From Chitinimonas prasina (GTDB taxonomy: Bacteria > Pseudomonadota > Gammaproteobacteria > Burkholderiales > Chitinimonadaceae): a stretch of DNA of 64,000 nt. Both the position numbers and the translations under genes were made by a program. Shown here one piece after another: positions 56,162 to 64,000 of the stretch (positions are counted from its first letter, which is position 1; the number at the start of each line of letters is the position of its first letter). The stretch is taken from assembly GCF_030160395.1 (NCBI RefSeq), contig NZ_BSOG01000005.1, forward strand, positions 124,001-188,000, read 5' to 3'. Below the pieces are notes generated by a model. That model had not been told where the DNA came from. It worked only from the letters and a program-made list of their open reading frames with translations, and ran no database searches.

Positions 56162-56223
56162 GAGCAAACGCTCAACAGGTAAAATCACGCGCTATGATCC
56201 GCACCTGCCCAAGTGCTTGCTCG
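56162..56223. promoter_or_regulatory. Additional palindromes upstream of the GDSL gene
   Basis: GAGC-AAAC-GCTC (56162-56173) is a perfect inverted repeat and AGTGCTTGCTCG (56212-56223) is a second partial match to the GCGCTTG boxes. A possible -10 TAAAAT (56180-56185) lies between. They may link the GDSL gene to the fad regulator or be shared with the divergent TetR promoter. Confidence 0.4.
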
Positions 56224-56369
56224 AATCACGCGGTACGCAACACTCGGGCACGGAGGCTGAGGTTCGCCTCCATCCGTCACCCCCATCGGTACGACAGCTT
56301 GGCCCCGTGTTGCGACGGGCGTCGTCCCGCTATCGGGCTGGTGATTTCCCCCAGAACGAGGAGACAACA

Positions 56370-57710
56370 ATGAAAAACAAAACCCTGCTGCTTGGCGCCC
56401 TGCTACTGTCCTCATGGGCCCACGCATCCACCCCCACCAACGCGGCCGACATCCGCCCCGACCCCATCCTGGGCAGCTACCTGTCCCCCCACGGCCCGGC
56501 CTCCGCCGAGTCCCTGTACAAGCTCAAGCGCAACAAGCTGAGCCAGGACGGCATGACCATACGGGCGTCAGGCAGCACCTATACCTATCTGCGCTGCTAC
56601 TACGCCACGGGCACCAAGCTTCGGCCGACCACCAACTATGTGTGGGCGCTCAATACCGGTAACAGCGATTACTACCGTGTCTACGGTAGCTGGTGGTCCA
56701 GCAGCATGCTGGCCTGGAAGAATATGTTCTACAGCGATACCAGCCAGGACACCCTCAAGTCCGTGTGCCAGAGCACACTCAGCCGCAAGGGCCTGGGTTC
56801 CAATGTGGCCATGTGGGCTGCGGCCGACAATTCGCTGTCGTTCAACTACACCGTCTGGAGCCAGGACAGTGCTGCCCAGCTGGGCGGCATCAACCGCATC
56901 GTGGCCTTTGGCGACAGCCTGTCCGACACCCAGAACATGTACAACGCCTCGCAATGGCTGCTGCCCAACCGCAATAGCTGGTTCCTGGGCCGCTTCAGCA
57001 ACGGCAACAACTGGGTTGAATACCTGGCCGACAGCCTGCGCCTGCCGCTCTATAACTGGGCCGTGGGTGGTGCCGGCGTCAATACCGAGAAATACGTCAT
57101 TGCCGGCGTAACCGACCAAGTGCAGTCGTACAAGGAGTACATGCAGAAGGCCGCGGCCTACCGGCCGGAGAAAACCCTGTTCACGGTCTTGATAGGTGGC
57201 AATGACTTCGTGAACTATGACCGTAGCGTGGATCAGGTCATTGCTGGCGAAACCAGCGCCCTACAGAATCTGCTCAATACCGGTGCCCGCAATGTGCTGC
57301 TGCTGAAGCTGCCCGATGTCTCCAAGGCACCGGTATTCAAGATCAAGGGCAACCCTGCCCAGGTGGCCGCCAAGGTGCTGGACTACAACAACCGCCTGGA
57401 CAGCATGATCGCCAGCCTGCGTGCGCAGTACGGCAGCAGCCTGAACATACGGGTATTTGATACCTATACCCTGTTCAACAGCGTGCTGAACAGCCCAGCC
57501 AGCTATGGCATGACCAACACCACCACCTCTTGCCTCAATATCAACAGCGACAGCAGCCTCAGCTACCTGAGCAGCCAGTCGCCGCGCAACGAGTGCAGCA
57601 ACCCCGACACCTTCGTGTTCTGGGACACCCTGCATCCGACCACGCGTACCCACAAGCTGCTTAGCGAGAACGTGGCGCCGTTTGTCCGCAGCAACTTCCC
57701 CATCCTTTAA
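56370..57710 (+). CDS. Secreted GDSL/SGNH lipase, thermolabile-hemolysin-like
   Basis: This 446-residue protein starts at ATG 56370 (MKNKTLLLGALLLSSWAHA) with a signal peptide and GAGGAG upstream. Residues 25-170 form an N-terminal domain like that of Vibrio thermolabile hemolysin and Aeromonas GCAT. The SGNH catalytic serine is in AFGDSLSDTQN (Ser 183). Block III is IGGNDFVNYD and the Asp-His pair is in DTLHPTTRTHKL (Asp 419, His 422). Such enzymes hydrolyse phospholipids or transfer acyl groups to cholesterol. It is a plausible type II secretion substrate. Confidence 0.85.
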   Translation: MKNKTLLLGALLLSSWAHASTPTNAADIRPDPILGSYLSPHGPASAESLYKLKRNKLSQDGMTIRASGSTYTYLRCYYATGTKLRPTTNYVWALNTGNSDYYRVYGSWWSSSMLAWKNMFYSDTSQDTLKSVCQSTLSRKGLGSNVAMWAAADNSLSFNYTVWSQDSAAQLGGINRIVAFGDSLSDTQNMYNASQWLLPNRNSWFLGRFSNGNNWVEYLADSLRLPLYNWAVGGAGVNTEKYVIAGVTDQVQSYKEYMQKAAAYRPEKTLFTVLIGGNDFVNYDRSVDQVIAGETSALQNLLNTGARNVLLLKLPDVSKAPVFKIKGNPAQVAAKVLDYNNRLDSMIASLRAQYGSSLNIRVFDTYTLFNSVLNSPASYGMTNTTTSCLNINSDSSLSYLSSQSPRNECSNPDTFVFWDTLHPTTRTHKLLSENVAPFVRSNFPIL

Positions 57711-57754
57711 GCAGCCTATCCGCAAACTCGGCCGCACCACTCAGCCACCAGCAG

Positions 57755-57788
57755 GACCATGCCAAACTTGGCATGGTCTTCTTCTTTA
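57755..57788 (+). terminator. Terminator downstream of the GDSL gene
   Basis: Stem GACCATGCCA-AACT-TGGCATGGTC followed by TTCTTCTTT. Confidence 0.88.
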
Positions 57789-57884
57789 ACCCAAGCGAAC
57801 CCGAATTGCACCCATCCGCCGTCACTACCTGATGCCAGGCACCCCATATCCGGCGATGTGCCTGAACGGTTTTTGGGTGGGTCT

Positions 57885-58673
57885 TCAGCTTGTCTTCGGC
57901 GCGATGGCTTCTCGCGATACCGGCTCGCCATCCGGGTCATACCGCACCCTTGTATCCATCGTGCCATCTCCGTTCGTATCCAGCTCCACGTAATCCATCC
58001 TCAGTTTCACGTAGTAGACAATCTTGCGCGGCAGGCCGGTATTAGGGTGCAGTATTTCGGTCCGCGCCAGCACGTCATGCTCGAAGAATTCCTTGTATTC
58101 GAAGAAGCTGTCGCCGTCGATATCGCGTTCGGAACTCACGATACTGCCTTCTTCATACCGCGCCCGCGTTTCCAGGGTGCCATTGAAGTCATCGTCCTGC
58201 TCTGAAGCATCGATCATGCCGCGCCGATCATAGTCGCTCGCGTAGTCCATCTTGCCGTCGCGGTTACGGTCACGCTCTACCTTCTGAAGCGCAGCCCCCG
58301 AAAAGCTCCATTTTTCTTCCAGCACGCCGTCTCGGTTGAAATCGATCCCGTCTGTGGTTACTGGCGGGCGTAGAGATAGCGCCATCAATGCCGCACCAGC
58401 GAAGGCGCCCAGCCCCAGCCATACCCATTTTCCGAGCCGCTTGGGCTCCTGCACAGTAGCGGGCTGCTCTGCCTCCCAGCGGACAATGATCTCCCTGCCT
58501 CGCTCATAGTCAGCTTCCTCGATCATCACGCGCACCAGCGGATGGGCCTGTAGCTCCCCAACCCCACCCTCCAAGTATTCGCCATCCACCCTGCCCCTGA
58601 GGCCTTCCATCTCCAGCAGGTTAAGAATCATATGTGCCTCGAGGGCATTGGCCGCCTCATACAGCTTTCTCAT
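57885..58673 (-). CDS. DUF2007 membrane protein with EF-hand-like repeats
   Basis: The 262-residue protein opens with a DUF2007 signal-transducing-like domain (residues about 1-70, MRKLYEAANALEAHMILNLLEMEGLRGRVDGEYL) followed by one membrane segment (VWLGLGAFAGAALMALSL). The C-terminal part carries about five Ca-loop-like units (DFNRDGVLEEKW, DRNRDGKMDYA, DDDFNGTLETR, DIDGDSFFEYK, DTNGDGTMDTR) at spacings of roughly 20-50 residues. Their D-x-[DN]-x-[DN]-G pattern suggests calcium binding. The pairing of DUF2007 with EF-hand-like repeats is unusual. The function is unknown. Confidence 0.7.
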   Translation of the reverse strand: MRKLYEAANALEAHMILNLLEMEGLRGRVDGEYLEGGVGELQAHPLVRVMIEEADYERGREIIVRWEAEQPATVQEPKRLGKWVWLGLGAFAGAALMALSLRPPVTTDGIDFNRDGVLEEKWSFSGAALQKVERDRNRDGKMDYASDYDRRGMIDASEQDDDFNGTLETRARYEEGSIVSSERDIDGDSFFEYKEFFEHDVLARTEILHPNTGLPRKIVYYVKLRMDYVELDTNGDGTMDTRVRYDPDGEPVSREAIAPKTS

Positions 58674-58961
58674 ATCACCTCATCCATGGCGAACTTCGCC
58701 TAAATCATTGAAAAACAACAAAAACAAACGTTCTTAGCCGTGGCATCCGGCCTACCCAAGCCAGGACAAGTCATGGACAAACCCGCGCAACCTCTACTTG
58801 TCAAAAAACACTGTTCCGGCAATGAACCGCTACAAGATTCCAATCATTCCTTTGCCGCATAGTAAGCACCGCAACAACACAGGCCAGGTTACCGGCGCGA
58901 GTCGCACTGCTCGCAAAGCCAGGGCCCAGGCGATCGTCTACGGAATAAAAGGATAGAGTTG

Positions 58962-61202
58962 ATGAAACCTGCATACCACCGGCCCTTGCTGGCCGCCTTG
59001 CTATTGGGTTGTCTCACCCCGCTGGCGCAAGCGCACCCCGACAAGGCGGAGCGCAATCTCCCCAAGCCGCATACGCGCCAAGTCCTCCCACCAACGGTAG
59101 AGCAAAGCCTCTACAACCTGAGTGAAAGCCGCAAGCCCAGGACAGACTTGCAACTGCCCAAGCAGCACCTCCGCTTTGACCCGAACGTAGCGCCATTGGC
59201 GACCACGCCTGAATGCCGGGATATGAACCGCCTGGCCAGCTACTCCGGCAACGATCTGGCCAATTATATCGTCTCACTACCCGATTACGAGTGCCACTAC
59301 GGCCTGTTTTCGCTCAATGCGGCCCAGGCCGCGCAGATCTATAGCGCTGGCAACATGAATGCCGTCGCAGCACGTTTTGCCCAGGAAGCTGCCGCCTACA
59401 ATGCCAGCAACCGCAATCTCATCAACCTGATCATCTACCTGCGTGCCGGCTACTACCTGGCCCACGGGAATGTGATGCCATGGCCGTCGAGCACGCTGCT
59501 CGGCACCATGCGCCCAGCCATCAGGTCGCTGGTACAGGGCACCGCGCTATTTCAGAACAACACCATTGCACCGCCCACTGCGATGGAAACCATGTACTTG
59601 ATCACCAACCTGCGCGACGAGGCCTACCACCTTGACGATATGCGGTCGCTGGTGCAGCGCTACACCAACACGACGGGTGCCCCCAATGCAGTGCAGCCAC
59701 TCTTTGTGCGCTCTGCCAGGGATGCCTTCACCGGTGTCTTGACCGTCTATTTCTATGCCAGCGGTAGATCCGATTCCCAAGTGATCCTGAAGGCCAACCC
59801 AAGCCACGCGATTGCGTTGAACCAGTTCGTGGTCAACAACAAGGCCGCCTTGCTCGGCGGTGCCATCGCCTTCCATCTCACCGACGCGGCCAATGAAGCG
59901 TTCCGCATGATGCAGTTCACCGAACTCAAGCCCACCGTCAAGCCCATGATCCAGAACATGCTGGCCACTACCAGCATGACGGGCGCCGATTCCGCGCTCT
60001 GGCTGACGGCAGCAAAGGCAGTCAGGTATTACGACAATGCCAACTGCGCCCAGTATGGTGTCTGCAACTTCGAAGAGCAGGTCGCCAACGCAGTACTCAC
60101 CATCAACCACACCTGCAGCCCCTCGATCCGCATCCGTGCGCAGGACATGACCACCGCACAGCTGCAGGAATCCTGCACGCTGCTGCAAAATGAGGAGGGG
60201 TACTTCCACGACATGATGCAGACCAACCGTACGCCGGTGGCCAACGATAACAATACATCGCTGGAAGTCGTGGTGTTCGACGATTACACCAACTACGACA
60301 AGTACGCCTCTATCATCTACGACATCGACACCGACAACGGTGGCATGTACCTGGAAGGCAACCCTGCCGCCGCTGGTAACCAGGCCCGCTTTATTGCCCA
60401 CGAAGCCTCATGGCTGCGCCCGACCTTCAAGGTCTGGAACCTTGAGCACGAGTATGTGCATTACCTTGATGGCCGATTCAATATGTATGGCGATTTTGGC
60501 GCCAGCGTTGCGAAGCCCACGGTATGGTGGCTAGAGGGCTTGGGTGAATATCTCTCGCTGCGCAATAACAACCAGGCCAGCATAGACGCTGCACGCAACG
60601 GCCAATACAAGCTCAGCCAGATCTTCGGCAACAACTACGCCATGAGCGACTACACCAACCGTGCGTATCGCTGGGGCTATATGGCAACGCGGTTCATGTT
60701 TGAACGCCATCGCAGCGATGTGGACAACGTGGTTGCGCGCTTCCGTACCGGTGATTACAACGGCTATCAGACCTACATGAGCCAGATCGGTACAAGCTAC
60801 GACACCGAGTTCGCCGCGTGGGCGCAAACAGCCACCACAGCCGGGGAGCCACCGATGCCAGGCAACAATGTTATCTTGCCGGCTTGCAACCACCCTTACT
60901 ACCTGAGCAACGGTTGCTCGATCGGTGGCTGGACAAGCAGCACACGCTCTTACGCCTACATCCTGCTGCCTATCGGTGCGCGCAACCTGAAACTCTGGAC
61001 CACTGGCGGAACCGGTGATGTCGATCTGTACGCAGGCTTCAACCGCTATCCCACCACCACAGTTTTTGATGCGTCTTCGATACACACTGGCAACAATGAG
61101 AGTATCACTGTTGCAGCACCACCAACCAAGCAGTGGATATACATCATGATGCAGGCCAAGCAGCCTTTCAGCGGGGTTAGCATCAACGCCACGTATGACT
61201 GA
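58962..61202 (+). CDS. Secreted M9 collagenase-like metalloprotease
   Basis: The 746-residue protein starts at ATG 58962 with AAAGGATAG upstream and has a signal peptide (MKPAYHRPLLAALLLGCLTPLAQA). The N-terminal half is the collagenase activator-type domain. The zinc-binding motif HEYVH is at about 496-500, with the third ligand Glu in WLEGLGEYLS near 525. The C-terminal 110 residues form a pre-peptidase C-terminal-like domain (residues about 635-746). This is the Vibrio-type M9A architecture. It may be secreted by the type II system. Confidence 0.88.
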   Translation: MKPAYHRPLLAALLLGCLTPLAQAHPDKAERNLPKPHTRQVLPPTVEQSLYNLSESRKPRTDLQLPKQHLRFDPNVAPLATTPECRDMNRLASYSGNDLANYIVSLPDYECHYGLFSLNAAQAAQIYSAGNMNAVAARFAQEAAAYNASNRNLINLIIYLRAGYYLAHGNVMPWPSSTLLGTMRPAIRSLVQGTALFQNNTIAPPTAMETMYLITNLRDEAYHLDDMRSLVQRYTNTTGAPNAVQPLFVRSARDAFTGVLTVYFYASGRSDSQVILKANPSHAIALNQFVVNNKAALLGGAIAFHLTDAANEAFRMMQFTELKPTVKPMIQNMLATTSMTGADSALWLTAAKAVRYYDNANCAQYGVCNFEEQVANAVLTINHTCSPSIRIRAQDMTTAQLQESCTLLQNEEGYFHDMMQTNRTPVANDNNTSLEVVVFDDYTNYDKYASIIYDIDTDNGGMYLEGNPAAAGNQARFIAHEASWLRPTFKVWNLEHEYVHYLDGRFNMYGDFGASVAKPTVWWLEGLGEYLSLRNNNQASIDAARNGQYKLSQIFGNNYAMSDYTNRAYRWGYMATRFMFERHRSDVDNVVARFRTGDYNGYQTYMSQIGTSYDTEFAAWAQTATTAGEPPMPGNNVILPACNHPYYLSNGCSIGGWTSSTRSYAYILLPIGARNLKLWTTGGTGDVDLYAGFNRYPTTTVFDASSIHTGNNESITVAAPPTKQWIYIMMQAKQPFSGVSINATYD

Positions 61203-61230
61203 ACCTAGGTAAACCGATTCGGCAGTACCT

Positions 61231-61263
61231 GAAAAGCCACTGGGCCCTCCAGTGGCTTTTCCT
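61231..61263 (+). terminator. Terminator downstream of the collagenase gene
   Basis: Stem GAAAAGCCACTGG-GCCCT-CCAGTGGCTTTTC, followed by CTGTTCTTT. Confidence 0.85.
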
Positions 61264-61408
61264 GTTCTTTGCTAATAAATAGGCAGGGATGGCGGGCCAT
61301 CCCGCGAGGGCCGGCTGCAGAACCATGCAGTGCGCGCAGCCCAAAGACATGCAGCAGGCCATGCCTCGCTGCGAGCCGCCGGGCGCCCGGCATACCTGGG
61401 AGTTACCC

Positions 61409-62176
61409 ATGCTTGCAGTCAGCATCCTGGCTAGCCATCGCCCCTATGTTGTGAGGCAGTTGAACGACGTGCTATTTGTGGAATCGTTGTTCGAGCGGCT
61501 CCCTGATGTTGTCTTTTCCGTCAAGGATACGGAAGGACGCTATCTCGCCATGTCCAATGGCTGTGTTGCCCGCTGCCACTTGCGGAATAAGCATGAGGCC
61601 ATTGGTTGTACCGCATATGATCTATTTCCCAGCCACATGGCAAAACGCTACTGCGCGCAGGATGCCCTTGTTTTCGCCGCCAGCCGGCCCATCGTCGATA
61701 GCCTGGACCTGACGCTGTACAACGACGGAGGTGCAGGCTGGTGCGTTTCCAACAAGCAACCCATACAGGATGCCGAGGGCCGGCTGCTTGGGCTAGTCTG
61801 CATCTCCAAGGATCTGACCGAGCTGAGCCGCGAGGGCCTGCTTGATGCTGGATTCGCACGCACCATTGATTACATCCAAGCCAACTATGCCCGTCATCTT
61901 ACCCTTCAGGAACTAGCCGATATCGCAGGTCTTTCTATCGCACAACTGGATCGACGGATGAAATGGGTGTTCCAGGTCAGTACCGGCGAGTTCGTCAGGC
62001 GCACCCGGCTTGAAGCCGCACTGCATGCCATTCGTTCCTCGTCGGCTTCCATTGCCGACATCGCGGTCGATACCGGCTTCTTTGACCAGAGCGCCTTGCA
62101 TAAGCAATGCAAGCAGGCCACGGGGCTCAGCCCGCGCCAGCTGCGGCTGCTGCAAGGGCGTGAGCGCGTCGGATGA
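61409..62176 (+). CDS. PAS-AraC family transcriptional regulator
   Basis: The 255-residue protein starts at ATG 61409 (MLAVSILASHRP). Residues about 25-145 form a PAS domain (LPDVVFSVKDTEGRYLAMSNGCVAR ... PIQDAEGRLLGLVCISKDLT). Residues about 155-255 are an AraC-type double helix-turn-helix (LTLQELADIAGLSIAQLDRRMKWVFQVSTGEFVRRTRLEAA, IADIAVDTGFFDQSALHKQCKQATGLSPRQLR). PAS-AraC proteins often sense small molecules or redox state. The upstream neighbour is the collagenase gene on the same strand, which may be its target, though a terminator lies between. An in-frame earlier start at 61289 has no ribosome site. Confidence 0.85.
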   Translation: MLAVSILASHRPYVVRQLNDVLFVESLFERLPDVVFSVKDTEGRYLAMSNGCVARCHLRNKHEAIGCTAYDLFPSHMAKRYCAQDALVFAASRPIVDSLDLTLYNDGGAGWCVSNKQPIQDAEGRLLGLVCISKDLTELSREGLLDAGFARTIDYIQANYARHLTLQELADIAGLSIAQLDRRMKWVFQVSTGEFVRRTRLEAALHAIRSSSASIADIAVDTGFFDQSALHKQCKQATGLSPRQLRLLQGRERVG

Positions 62177-62203
62177 TGAGCGGCACGCTCATCGATCGGA
62201 CAT

Positions 62204-62238
62204 AAAAAAAACGGCAACCCGATGGGTTGCCGTTTTTT
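62204..62238. terminator. Bidirectional terminator between the PAS-AraC gene and typA
   Basis: Stem ACGGCAACCC-GAT-GGGTTGCCGT, flanked by an A tract and a T tract, serving both convergent genes. Confidence 0.9.
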
Positions 62239-62260
62239 CCACTCACCAAACAGGCTGCAA

Positions 62261-64000
62261 TCAGCCTTCCGAAGCACGCTGGGCGCGCTTGCGGTCATGC
62301 TCATTCAGGTGGCGCTTGCGGATACGGATGCTCACCGGGGTGATTTCCACCAGTTCGTCGTCATCGATGAACTCCACGGCCGATTCCAGCGTCAGCTTGA
62401 TCGGGGTGGTCAGGCGCACAGCCTCATCGGTACCCGAGGCGCGCACGTTGGTCAGCTGCTTGCCCTTGATCGGGTTCACGATCAGATCGTTGTCGCGGCT
62501 ATGGATGCCGATGATCATGCCTTCATACAGCTTGTCGCCAGGGCTCACGAACATGCGGCCGCGGTCTTCCAGCTTCCACAGTGCATAGGCCACGGCTTCG
62601 CCGTCATCCTGCGAGATCAGAACGCCATTGTGACGGCCAGGCATATCAGGCTTGGTCGGAGCGTAGTCGTCAAACACGTGGCTCATCAGGCCGGTACCAC
62701 GAGTCATGGTCATGAAGTCGGACTGGAAGCCGATCAGGCCACGGGCAGGAATATGGTATTCCAGGCGGGTACGACCCTGGCCATCGCTTTCCATATTGGT
62801 CAGCTCGCCACGGCGACGACCGATTTCTTCCATGATGGCGCCCTGGTGGCTGTCTTCCAGGTCGATGGTCAGGTTTTCATACGGCTCGCACTTCACGCCG
62901 TTGATTTCCTTGTACACCACGCGCGGCTTGGCCACGGCCATTTCGAAGCCTTCGCGACGCATGCTTTCCAGCAGGATGGTCAGGTGCAGTTCACCGCGAC
63001 CAGAGACACGGAAGATATCCGCATCGCTGGTATCTTCAACACGCAGCGCCACATTGGTCAGCAGTTCCTTGTTCAGGCGGTCGCGAATCTGGCGGCTGGT
63101 CACGAACTTGCCTTCGGTGCCGGCCAACGGCGAGGTATTCACCATGAAGTCCATGGTCAGGGTGGGCTCGTCCACACCCAGGACCGGCAGACCTACCGGG
63201 GATTCCTTGTCACAGATGGTGACGCCAATACCGATATCGTCCAGACCGGAGATGATGATGATGTCGCCAGCCTCGGCCGACTCCACAGGCACCCGCTCCA
63301 GGCCCTGGAAACCCAGCACCTGGTTGATGCGGCCGGAAGCCACCTGCTCTTCATGGTTCATCACCACGACTTGCTGGCCCGGCTTGATGCGGCCGTTGAT
63401 CACGCGTCCAACCCCCAGGCGACCGGTATAGGTGGAGTAATCCAGTGCGGCCAGTTGCAGCTGTAGCGGTGCATCAGGGTTACCCGGCGGGGTAGGAACA
63501 TGCTTGAGCACGGTCTCGAACAGGGGGCGCATATTGTCCGAGGTTTCATCCAGGTTCAGCTTGGCGAAACCGTTCAGGCCCGACGCGTAGATGATGGGGA
63601 AGTCGAGCTGCTCGTCGGTCGCACCCAGGCGGTCAAACAGGTCGAAGGTCTGGTCCAGCACCCAATCAGGGCGCGCACCAGGACGGTCCACCTTGTTGAT
63701 CACCACGATGGGGCGCAGGCCCAGGGCCAATGCCTTCTTGGTCACGAAGCGGGTTTGCGGCATGGGGCCTTCGACGGCATCGACCAGCAGCAGTACGCCG
63801 TCCACCATGCCCAGCACCCGCTCAACCTCGCCACCGAAGTCGGCGTGGCCGGGGGTGTCGACGATATTGATGTGCGTGCCTTCGAAATCGATGGCAGTGT
63901 TCTTGGCCAGAATCGTGATGCCGCGCTCTTTTTCAAGATCGTTGCTGTCCATCACGCGTTCGTCGACCTGCTGGTTTTCACGGAAGGTGCCCGATTGGCG
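62261..64000 (-). CDS. typA: GTP-binding protein TypA/BipA, N-terminus truncated by the window edge
   Basis: The frame is open through base 64000, so the start codon and G1 motif are outside. The visible 579 residues include the G2-region RERG-like [14 protein letters not shown]3 [16 protein letters not shown]4 [12 protein letters not shown] and the C-terminal TypA domains ending in [19 protein letters not shown]. TypA is a ribosome-associated translational GTPase involved in stress and 50S assembly. The usual length is about 600-610, so about 25 residues are missing. Confidence 0.96.
   Translation of the reverse strand, partial: RQSGTFRENQQVDERVMDSNDLEKERGITILAKNTAIDFEGTHINIVDTPGHADFGGEVERVLGMVDGVLLLVDAVEGPMPQTRFVTKKALALGLRPIVVINKVDRPGARPDWVLDQTFDLFDRLGATDEQLDFPIIYASGLNGFAKLNLDETSDNMRPLFETVLKHVPTPPGNPDAPLQLQLAALDYSTYTGRLGVGRVINGRIKPGQQVVVMNHEEQVASGRINQVLGFQGLERVPVESAEAGDIIIISGLDDIGIGVTICDKESPVGLPVLGVDEPTLTMDFMVNTSPLAGTEGKFVTSRQIRDRLNKELLTNVALRVEDTSDADIFRVSGRGELHLTILLESMRREGFEMAVAKPRVVYKEINGVKCEPYENLTIDLEDSHQGAIMEEIGRRRGELTNMESDGQGRTRLEYHIPARGLIGFQSDFMTMTRGTGLMSHVFDDYAPTKPDMPGRHNGVLISQDDGEAVAYALWKLEDRGRMFVSPGDKLYEGMIIGIHSRDNDLIVNPIKGKQLTNVRASGTDEAVRLTTPIKLTLESAVEFIDDDELVEITPVSIRIRKRHLNEHDRKRAQRASEG

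Overview
The window is GC-rich chromosomal DNA of a Gram-negative betaproteobacterium. The run ppiD, tRNA-Asp, tRNA-Val, hupB, lon, clpX, clpP, tig, together with FadE, FadL, PsrA-like TetR, PurL, GltX and TypA sequences, fits the Neisseriales (Chromobacteriaceae or Chitinimonas-like relatives). The exact genus cannot be read from the sequence. Most of the window is ordinary core genome with several accessory islands.

Layout. 1-2300: end of thrC, an orphan periplasmic solute-binding protein, tRNA-Leu(UAA) preceded by a decayed tRNA-Cys and followed by a decayed phage-type integrase. 2300-5400 (minus strand): an SDR oxidoreductase, a STAND-like AAA ATPase and an AraC regulator. 5777-9200: cheR, ppiD, two tRNAs and hupB. 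9632-16074: the protein quality-control block lon, clpX, clpP, tig (all minus strand) with a sigma-32-like promoter for lon, then tRNA-Leu(UAG). 16358-24925: type II secretion genes gspLMN, gltX, purL and a retropepsin-like protease. 25062-31475: a periplasmic unknown, a small membrane protein, recQ, two flavin-split-barrel proteins (one with GAF), and a heme-copper-oxidase-like protein plus a hemerythrin. 31665-34865: a PD40 beta-propeller protein, a two-CxxC protein and a second orphan solute-binding protein. 34974-42391: an iron or metal uptake locus (DUF4198, ApbE-DUF2271 fusion, PepSY-type protein, TonB receptor), interrupted by a BPL_N/GATase-like gene and an IS4-like relic. 42440-44715: an RNA-repair operon (RNA ligase plus HD-polynucleotide kinase) behind a structured leader. 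44874-46863: a lipase-like hydrolase and a chalcone-isomerase-like protein. 47066-55858: a complete fatty-acid degradation cluster (fadA, fadB, fadL, fadE, TetR regulator). 56370-62176: secreted GDSL phospholipase-like enzyme, a DUF2007 protein with EF-hand-like repeats, an M9 collagenase and a PAS-AraC regulator. 62261-64000: typA, running off the end.

How it works together. The fad genes share operator-like palindromes at their promoters, pointing to one regulon under the TetR protein at 55178. The secreted lipase and collagenase are plausible cargo of the type II system that GspLMN belong to. The metal locus has an identical 11-base Fur-like core at both promoters.

The most unusual feature is the 5' region of the RNA-repair operon. 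Immediately before the RNA ligase start lies a 151-base stretch closed by a 9-bp stem, with three further internal stems in a cloverleaf-like arrangement. A 9-codon open frame with a strong ribosome binding site precedes it. This could be a regulatory RNA or a substrate mimic for the repair enzymes.
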